NCBI RefSeq assembly: GCF_947255005.1
Contig: NZ_CAMYFI010000070.1
Span: 1-11,374, forward strand
DNA length: 11,374 nt
Reading direction: 5' to 3'
From: an uncultured Tessaracoccus sp.
GTDB taxonomy: Bacteria > Actinomycetota > Actinomycetes > Propionibacteriales > Propionibacteriaceae
Below the pieces are notes generated by a model that saw only the letters and a program-made list of their open reading frames with translations, searched no databases and was not told where the DNA came from. Shown piece by piece: positions 7,693 through 11,374 of this stretch. A program made the translations under genes and the position numbers. The first letter of the stretch is position 1. Each line of letters begins with the position of its first letter.

Positions 7693-8067
7693 GTGTCCCG
7701 CGCGGAGGCACGCGCGTTCAGGTGGTTGAGACTCGCCAGCGCTGCCGCACTCGTACTCATTACAGTGGTCATCGTGCTGGGCGCGGGAGAGGTGGCCCTT
7801 CCCTTCGGCGGCTTTCTGTGGTGGGTCGGTGTCGTCGCCAGCCTCTTTTTCGCACTGCTGCACTGGACCGAACGAGGGGCGATGCGCGTTGTGGGCTTGC
7901 TCGGGGCTTTGGTGGGGTTGGCCGCGATGCCGCTGCAGCACCTCGACTCCGATGCATGGTGGGCCCGCGGAGCTTGGGCATTGGCCGGTGTCCTGGGGGT
8001 TGTGACCATTGTGATGGACACTGGATCCCGGGGCGCTCGGAGCCTGGCTGGCCCCATTAGGCACTAG
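7693..8067 (+). CDS. Hypothetical four-helix membrane protein
   Basis: This is a 124-residue protein I do not recognise. It has a short basic N-terminus and four predicted membrane helices (about 15-33, 36-58, 62-81 and 88-106), then a short basic tail. There are no clear catalytic motifs. The proposed GTG start has GAAGG only 3 bases upstream, which is short; a TTG at 7726 is a possible later start. It lies 15 bases after the chorismate mutase stop and is probably the last gene of the guaB run. The same stretch is open in other frames, but those give Arg-rich products; this frame has the coherent hydrophobic pattern of a real membrane protein. Its stop codon is part of the candidate -10 box of the next gene. 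Confidence 0.65.
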   Translation: MSRAEARAFRWLRLASAAALVLITVVIVLGAGEVALPFGGFLWWVGVVASLFFALLHWTERGAMRVVGLLGALVGLAAMPLQHLDSDAWWARGAWALAGVLGVVTIVMDTGSRGARSLAGPIRH

Positions 8068-8070
8068 AGT
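8065..8070 (+). promoter_or_regulatory. Candidate -10 box for a leaderless transcript
   Basis: TAGAGT matches TAnnnT and ends 6 bases before the ATG at 8077, so transcription would start at or next to the A of the start codon. No Shine-Dalgarno sequence precedes that ATG, as expected for a leaderless actinobacterial gene. The first three bases are also the stop codon of the preceding gene. No clear -35 hexamer is seen. Confidence 0.5.
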
Positions 8071-8076
8071 TTTACC

Positions 8077-8451
8077 ATGCATTTTGAACCCACGATCGTC
8101 GCAGATGGGAAGGCCGGTCTGGAAGGGTTGGCTGATGACATGGGCTTAGGGCGTGCGAAGGCCGAACCAGGGCTGCGCGTGGTCACATCCTCTGACGGCG
8201 GACTGTTCTATAACCACATCCTGCAAAAGCACGACGAATACACAGAGTGTCTGCTGGATCTGCTTGACGGTGCTGAGCGGCTCCTCAACAAAGGGGCCTC
8301 CAAGGTTGGCGACACCATCGATGCGATGGCGAAACGTGAGCAGGCCAACCTCGACGAGATCAAGCGCCTGTGGGAAGCGCTCGAGATGGAGGAGGGCATG
8401 GAGCCCGTCGGCCCCGCTCCCGACGGGTCCGTCCAGGCGAACGACATGTGA
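8077..8451 (+). CDS. Small helical EspC/WXG100-like protein, putative type VII secretion substrate
   Basis: This acidic 124-residue protein has no signal peptide or membrane helix. Residues about 45-103 form a long helical stretch (HILQKHDEYTECLLDLLDGA, then a Gly-Ala break, then KVGDTIDAMAKREQANLDEI). The layout resembles EspC-type and other WXG100-like proteins, in which the second helix ends in a Y/K-x-x-D/E-xx-A/N-x-x-x-L pattern. The tail (about 105-124) is Pro/Gly rich and likely flexible. The neighbour downstream has a WXG-like core, and such pairs often form heterodimers exported by ESX systems. The assignment rests on helical pattern and context, not on a diagnostic motif. The start is supported by the leaderless promoter configuration. 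Alternatively it is a cytoplasmic coiled-coil protein unrelated to secretion. Confidence 0.55.
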   Translation: MHFEPTIVADGKAGLEGLADDMGLGRAKAEPGLRVVTSSDGGLFYNHILQKHDEYTECLLDLLDGAERLLNKGASKVGDTIDAMAKREQANLDEIKRLWEALEMEEGMEPVGPAPDGSVQANDM

Positions 8452-8463
8452 TGGACCTCGTCG

Positions 8464-9135
8464 TTGCACCAGATGTTCCCCGGCAGCGTCTTCGACCACT
8501 GGGTCTTCAAGATCCTCGACTGGCCCAGCTACATGTCGGTCACCGGTTGGCTACGACGCATCATCAATTTCCTGGCCTTCCCGTTCACCGGGGGCAGGGA
8601 CTTGTGGGAGTGGCTCTACTCCACTCTCGGCGGCGAGTGGCGTTTGGTCGAGGAGGCCGCTTTCATTTGGGATCTGATGGGCCAGTTCTTCGTTGATCTG
8701 GGAACGGAACTCGAGACCCGCATGCAGATCATGTTCACCGGGTGGTACGACTCGGATGCAGCCACCACTGCTGGCGAGTACTTCCGCGAGGCCTGCTCAG
8801 CGCTCGCGAGTGTCAACGGCCCGATGTCCGATCTCGGGGACAAGTACATGGCCGTGGCAACATCGAGCTTCGGTTGGTGCCAGGCCATCTACTCCGGCGT
8901 TGACGCGATCGTCGACGCGGTGGTTGCCGCCCTGCTTGCCGGGACGTCGATCGCGGAGATTCTCAGTGGCGCACTTGCCCTCCCGGGTGTCGTCACGGCC
9001 ATCATCGCCGTGGTCAAGGCGGTGGCGGCCGCTTGGGGATACGCCACGGCAGCCGCCTATGCGATGCTGGGGATCGGGGCCGGGCTGGGGGCCGTGCTGA
9101 AACAAGTGGAGTGGGTCACACTCCCGGAAGGATGA
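8464..9135 (+). CDS. WXG100-like protein with hydrophobic C-terminal half, putative type VII secretion protein
   Basis: This 223-residue protein has three parts. An aromatic N-terminus (about 1-50) contains WVFKILDWPSY and WLRRIINFLAF. A helical region (about 55-140) includes GGEWRLVEEAAFIWDLMG and, after a turn, TGWYDSDAATTAGEYF, which sits where WXG100-fold proteins carry W-x-G..AA....yf. A hydrophobic stretch (about 145-215) has two or three possible membrane helices. The layout resembles actinobacterial ESX-associated proteins found next to EspC-like genes; I infer the class from this pattern. The start is uncertain: TTG at 8464 or ATG at 8473, neither with a good ribosome binding site. 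It lies just after the previous stop and in the same frame, so termination-reinitiation is likely. An ATG at 8451 overlapping that stop reads a different, implausible frame. Confidence 0.6.
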   Translation: MHQMFPGSVFDHWVFKILDWPSYMSVTGWLRRIINFLAFPFTGGRDLWEWLYSTLGGEWRLVEEAAFIWDLMGQFFVDLGTELETRMQIMFTGWYDSDAATTAGEYFREACSALASVNGPMSDLGDKYMAVATSSFGWCQAIYSGVDAIVDAVVAALLAGTSIAEILSGALALPGVVTAIIAVVKAVAAAWGYATAAAYAMLGIGAGLGAVLKQVEWVTLPEG

Positions 9136-9139
9136 TCAG

Positions 9140-9586
9140 ATGTCACTGCCCAACATGAATCCACTGGCCGCCAAACTGCTCGGCGGGCGAGACTTCCGCG
9201 AACAGCTTCGCGAATCCCTGCTGAAGCGGGCACGGGAGACGGACGATCCCGCCTACCGTGCACGGCTGCTCGAGGTCGCTGACGGCAAGCGCCCGTTGCG
9301 CACCCTCCTGCACGACCCGGGCTTCCAGCCCGAACTGCGTGAGGCCGCGCAGCAGATGGAGGAGACGCCGCCGACGATCGACTTCGAGGGCGACGCCCAG
9401 GAGGTGGCAGCCAAGGTCGAGGACCAACTGGCATCGATCGGTGTGCAGGTGCCGCAGATGGAGGAACTCCAGGCGATCTTCCCAGATGTCGTTGCCCAGC
9501 AGGCCGAAGCCGAGGCCATCGTGCGGTCGGAGGAACTGACCGGCTGGGGAGGCTCGGTCGAGCGCAAGGGCGACGAGGGACGCTAG
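9140..9586 (+). CDS. Hypothetical soluble protein in the WXG-like cluster
   Basis: This 148-residue protein I do not recognise. It is hydrophilic, rich in Glu, Arg, Ala and Gln, and predicted mostly helical. A basic N-terminal half contains GGRDFREQLRESLLKRA and KRPLRTLLHDPGF. A strongly acidic middle (about 72-110) follows, and the C-terminal helix holds Gln/Ala/Glu repeats. There is no signal peptide or membrane segment. GGAAGGA at 9126-9132 lies 7 bases before the ATG, a good ribosome binding site, and the gene begins 4 bases after its neighbour's stop, so it belongs to the same operon. The position suggests a cytosolic partner, perhaps a chaperone-like factor for the two preceding products, but no motif shows this. 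Confidence 0.65.
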   Translation: MSLPNMNPLAAKLLGGRDFREQLRESLLKRARETDDPAYRARLLEVADGKRPLRTLLHDPGFQPELREAAQQMEETPPTIDFEGDAQEVAAKVEDQLASIGVQVPQMEELQAIFPDVVAQQAEAEAIVRSEELTGWGGSVERKGDEGR

Positions 9587-9595
9587 CCACCCGCG

Positions 9596-9617
9596 GGCAT
9601 CCACACGTCGAGATGCC
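9596..9617. terminator. Weak hairpin between convergent genes, possible terminator
   Basis: GGCATC and GATGCC form a 6-bp stem with a 10-base loop in the 69-base gap between converging genes, about 10 bases after the plus-strand stop. No T-run follows. The position suits a two-way terminator, but the stem is short and may be chance. Confidence 0.25.
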
Positions 9618-9655
9618 GGAGAGGAACGTTTCGCAGCGAGTCGCCGGTCAACCCA

Positions 9656-10192
9656 TCACGTGGCGGGTCGGTCTCGTTGTGCCAGGGCGCGCTGTGCAGC
9701 CATGATCCGTGCCTGTACCTCGGCGGGCGTCTCCTTGAGGTGGATGTTGGCGTACTGCCTCGTCGGGAATCCTGGACAGCGCAGCACCAACCTGCCGGTT
9801 TGGCCCGGCGTCGACGACGTCGTGACCTTGTCCAGTGGCCACACCGCGGCGGGACCATCGTTGCGCGCCGGGAACTCCAGGTGCTCGGGCGTGATGAGGA
9901 ATGCGTGCTTCTGGTCGACCAGGTGGTCGTAGCGTGAGCGGCGAAACAGCAGTGCTGCACCGAGGGCGACAAGCCCTGCGAGCATGAGCGCGGCGAGGGC
10001 GGTGGTCAGGACGTCTCCCGTGGTCATGGTGGAGCGCTCGCGAGCGATGGTGCCGACGATCACCATGATGAGCATGGAGCCCCCGAGGAACATCAGGAGC
10101 CCGCCGCCGAACCTGCGCAGGGTGAGTGAGACGCGCAGCGTGTCCGGCAGGAGTGGGTTGATCTCGACGGCGAACCGTTCCCTACTGCTCAT
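9656..10192 (-). CDS. Two-TM membrane protein with a possible PH-like C-terminal domain
   Basis: This 178-residue protein has an N-terminal cytoplasmic stretch, two membrane helices (about 29-50 and 62-83) joined by a short loop, and a soluble C-terminal region of about 90 residues. That region (ITPEHLEFPARNDG, then VWPLDKVTT and GRLVLRC) has the beta-strand rhythm and a W-P-L-D turn seen in bacterial PH-like and YcxB-like domains, a suggestion only. The ATG at 10192 is preferred: GGAG at 10200-10203 lies 7 bases upstream, and the start overlaps the end of the haemoglobin gene by 11 bases, which indicates translational coupling. An upstream in-frame ATG at 10210 would add six residues. The function is unknown. 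Confidence 0.65.
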   Translation of the reverse strand: MSSRERFAVEINPLLPDTLRVSLTLRRFGGGLLMFLGGSMLIMVIVGTIARERSTMTTGDVLTTALAALMLAGLVALGAALLFRRSRYDHLVDQKHAFLITPEHLEFPARNDGPAAVWPLDKVTTSSTPGQTGRLVLRCPGFPTRQYANIHLKETPAEVQARIMAAQRALAQRDRPAT

Positions 10193-10577
10193 CCGGCATC
10201 TCCGGGGCATTGATCATGAACTGTGCCGCGCGCACGAGGTACTCGCGTAGTTCGGCGTCATGGGCCTCGTCCAGCGCCAGTGTGTCGACCGCGGCCATCA
10301 TGTGGTGCACCCACCGATCACGCTGCGTCGGTGTGATGACGAATGGTGCATGCCTGAGCCGTAGCTGCGGGTGGCCGCGCTGCTCACTGTAGCTTTTCGG
10401 GCCGCCCCAGTACTGTTCGAGGAATAGCCTCAGACGCTCTTCTGCGGGGCCGAGATCTTCTTCCGGGTAGATTGCGCGCAGTGGAGGGTCAGAGGCCACG
10501 CCCTTGTAGAACTCGCGCACGAGCTGCTCGAACGTGGCGCGCCCGCCCACGCGTTCGTAGAACGATCCGTCAGCCAT
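10182..10577 (-). CDS. glbO: Group II truncated haemoglobin (GlbO/trHbO type)
   Basis: This 131-residue haem protein with the 2-on-2 globin fold binds oxygen and related ligands; roles in oxygen handling and in NO or peroxide protection have been proposed for the family. Every key position matches M. tuberculosis GlbO with a one-residue shift: Tyr24 (B10), Tyr37 (CD1), proximal His76 (F8, in RHAPF) and Trp89 (G8). The signature LRLFLEQYWGGPKSYSEQRG, roughly residues 49-68, is intact. The ATG at 10577 gives the expected N-terminus (FYERVGG). No strong Shine-Dalgarno sequence is seen. TAAGCT at 10585-10590 (minus strand) lies 7 bases before the ATG, so a leaderless or near-leaderless transcript is possible. 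The membrane protein gene downstream overlaps the end of this gene, and repeat elements lie upstream. Confidence 0.96.
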   Translation of the reverse strand: MADGSFYERVGGRATFEQLVREFYKGVASDPPLRAIYPEEDLGPAEERLRLFLEQYWGGPKSYSEQRGHPQLRLRHAPFVITPTQRDRWVHHMMAAVDTLALDEAHDAELREYLVRAAQFMINAPEMPDEQ

Positions 10578-10584
10578 GCCGCCT

Positions 10585-10590
10585 AGCTTA
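10585..10590 (-). promoter_or_regulatory. Candidate -10 box of the haemoglobin gene
   Basis: Read on the minus strand, TAAGCT fits TAnnnT and ends 7 bases before the ATG, a spacing that would give a leaderless mRNA. No good -35 hexamer is seen, so the call depends mainly on position. Confidence 0.3.
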
Positions 10591-10625
10591 GTTGCCGGGC
10601 TGCTAGGTGGGGCAGCGAGCTAGAG

Positions 10626-10701
10626 CGACCGTTATCCTCCACACGCGGCCATGAACCCCCTGATTTCGGCGATTTTTTGCAGGCGTGGAGGATAACGGTC
10701 G
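10626..10701 (+). repeat. Palindromic intergenic element, copy 1
   Basis: GACCGTTATCCTCCAC at 10627-10642 and its exact reverse complement at 10685-10700 form a 16-bp stem, extended to 17 by the flanking C10626/G10701. The 42-base centre has runs of C and T (ATTTTTT at 10672-10678). The 74-base unit matches the reverse complement of copy 2 over its full length, without gaps, at about 57 of 74 positions by hand count. This defines a repeat family with conserved termini and a more variable centre, like a non-autonomous MITE- or REP-type element. Confidence 0.85.
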
Positions 10702-10708
10702 GGGTGGG

Positions 10709-10747
10709 ATGATTTCGATACGCCGCCTTCGGCGGCTACTCAATCAT
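10709..10747. repeat. REP-like extragenic palindrome
   Basis: GCCGCC (10722-10727), a 3-base TTC loop and GGCGGC (10731-10736) form a tight hairpin. Outer arms ATGATT (10709-10714) and AATCAT (10742-10747) extend the imperfect palindrome. The pattern TTCGATACG...GGCTACTCAA resembles intergenic palindromes repeated many times in actinobacterial genomes; that comparison is from memory. Confidence 0.7.
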
Positions 10748-10765
10748 GGGGTGGGCAGTGGCGGG

Positions 10766-10782
10766 GGCGGCTACTCAATCAT
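10766..10782 (+). repeat. Partial direct copy of the REP-like element
   Basis: GGCGGCTACTCAATCAT is an exact 17-base repeat of 10731-10747, 35 bases downstream. Only the right half of the palindrome is present, so this looks like an incomplete duplication or a decayed second copy. Confidence 0.75.
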
Positions 10783-10820
10783 CGGGCAGGGGCTGCACGA
10801 TCACCGGGTGGGGGACGAAA

Positions 10821-10896
10821 TGACCGTTTTCCTCCACGCCTGCAGATTTTTCCCGAAAGCCGGGGGTCACATGCTTCTTGTGGAGGATAACGGTCA
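10821..10896 (-). repeat. Palindromic intergenic element, copy 2 (inverted)
   Basis: The left arm at 10822-10837 and the right arm GTGGAGGATAACGGTC at 10880-10895 pair over 16 bases with one T/T mismatch (10829/10888), extended by T10821/A10896. It is inverted relative to copy 1, and the two also match inside the arms (GCAGGC next to the stem). Its outer edge contains the stop codon of the transporter gene (10894-10896), so on that transcript the element forms a hairpin directly after translation ends, followed by a short TTTCG run. It may act as a transcription end or mRNA stabiliser. Confidence 0.85.
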
Positions 10897-11374
10897 GTTT
10901 TCCGCGTACCCCGCCCGCTTCACTTGTCGCCCGACGATGAATGCCCGCGCCACGAGCACGACGAGCACCGCCCAACCCACGATGTGCCAGGCCATCGACT
11001 GCGCGACGAAGATGCCGCACACCGCCACCAGCACGGGCAGTAGGTAGATGCACGACCACTTGATGTAGCCACCGAAACTGGGCATGTCGACGCCCGCCGA
11101 CTCAGCGACGGACTTCACCATGAAGTTCGGCCCGTTCCCGATGTAGGTCATCGCGCCGAAGAACACCGCACCCAGCGAGATCGCGACGAGGTACAACTCC
11201 GGCACGCCTGGATCGAAGCCAATCCGGGGCTCACCCGGGAGCTGACCCGCAATCGAATAGAACGTAGCGTAGGTTGGCGCGTTGTCCAGGAAGCTCGACA
11301 GCCCGCCGGTCACCCAGAAGAACGTGATCTCGTTGAGCGGCAGCTTCGGCGCCAGCCCCTCCAGATACTGCAGC
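10894..11374 (-). CDS. CitMHS/NhaD-like sodium:proton antiporter or carboxylate transporter, C-terminal part
   Basis: This is the last 159 residues of a membrane transporter whose start lies beyond the window end. The visible part begins LQYLEGLAPKLPLNEITFFW. It then has GGLSSFLDNAPTYATFYSIA, a helix with FFGAMTYIGNGPNFMVKSVAE, and two more hydrophobic helices. SSFLDNAPT and the TYIGNGPNFMVKSxAE segment are hallmarks of the ion-transporter superfamily group annotated as sodium:proton antiporter or putative citrate transporter. Asp in FLDNAPT and Asn in GNGPN are likely ion or substrate ligands. It ends in a basic tail (VGRQVKRAGYAEN). The TGA stop is within a palindromic repeat element. The transported substrate cannot be told from this part. 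Confidence 0.85.
   Translation of the reverse strand, partial: LQYLEGLAPKLPLNEITFFWVTGGLSSFLDNAPTYATFYSIAGQLPGEPRIGFDPGVPELYLVAISLGAVFFGAMTYIGNGPNFMVKSVAESAGVDMPSFGGYIKWSCIYLLPVLVAVCGIFVAQSMAWHIVGWAVLVVLVARAFIVGRQVKRAGYAEN

Larger units (their letters stand above)
10578..10893. other. Intergenic region made largely of palindromic repeats
   Basis: These 316 bases hold no believable gene; open frames here give low-complexity products. From left to right the region contains the start region of glbO, a 74-bp palindromic element, a REP-like palindrome with a 17-base partial copy 35 bases on, a G-rich stretch, and a second 74-bp element in the opposite orientation. The second element runs into the end of the ion-transporter gene. 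Confidence 0.75.

Noticed and set aside
7674..8060. Plus-strand open frame overlapping the four-helix membrane protein in another frame
   Set aside because: Arg/Gly-rich product without structure; the 7693 frame has a clear membrane-helix pattern.
7033..8082. Minus-strand open frame (349 codons) across guaB3, chorismate mutase and the membrane protein
   Set aside because: It runs opposite three consecutive plausible genes and has low-complexity Pro/Gln/His composition.
8451..8696. Gene starting at the ATG that overlaps the preceding stop (TGATG)
   Set aside because: Good coupling geometry, but the product is His/Arg/Gly-rich and short; the frame starting at 8464 or 8473 gives a coherent WXG-like protein.
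10578..10893. CRISPR array or integrase attachment site
   Set aside because: The repeats are inverted and palindromic, not regularly spaced direct repeats with unique spacers, and no integrase, cas gene or tRNA is near.
10685..11047. Plus-strand open frame across the repeat region and the transporter end
   Set aside because: It is built from the palindromic repeats and the antisense of the transporter; no protein-like pattern.

Overview
The window is high-GC DNA with tightly packed genes and looks like an actinobacterial chromosome. Supporting signs are a GuaB plus GuaB3 pair, a group II truncated haemoglobin with the full GlbO signature, TAnnnT-type -10 boxes, a probable leaderless gene, and a small WXG100/EspC-like gene pair. 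The gene mix would suit a Propionibacteriaceae-like lineage, but the sequence alone cannot fix the genus.

Region 1 (about 70-4545, minus strand) is a two-gene sugar phosphotransferase (PTS) operon. The first gene encodes a soluble EIIA(Glc)-HPr-EI triple fusion. Four bases after it comes a membrane EIIB-EIIC permease with no EIIA of its own, which carries a second, cysteine-less EIIB-like domain at its C-terminus. Together they could form a complete chain from phosphoenolpyruvate to sugar. A perfect 11-bp palindrome of GntR/FadR type sits against the likely -10 box, and an 11-bp-stem hairpin follows the operon.

Region 2 (about 4702-8067, plus strand) starts divergently. It holds guaB (IMP dehydrogenase), guaB3 (a CBS-less IMPDH/GMPR paralogue with His in place of the catalytic Cys), an AroQ-type chorismate mutase that starts inside the guaB3 stop (ATGA), and a four-helix membrane protein of unknown function.

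Region 3 (8077-9586, plus strand) is a three-gene accessory-looking cluster. It contains an EspC/WXG100-like small helical protein with a probable leaderless start, a larger WXG-like protein with a hydrophobic C-terminal half, and an unrecognised soluble protein. It resembles type VII secretion (ESX) substrate operons, but no secretion machinery is present here.

Region 4 (9656-10577, minus strand) holds a truncated haemoglobin gene (glbO type) and an overlapping gene for a two-TM, possibly PH-like membrane protein.

Region 5 (10578-10896) is non-coding. Two inverted copies of a 74-bp palindromic element flank a REP-like palindrome and its partial copy. The stop codon of the last gene lies in the outer edge of one element.

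Region 6 (10894 to the window end, minus strand) is the C-terminal part of a CitMHS/NhaD-like ion transporter. No rRNA, tRNA, CRISPR array, integrase or transposase was seen.
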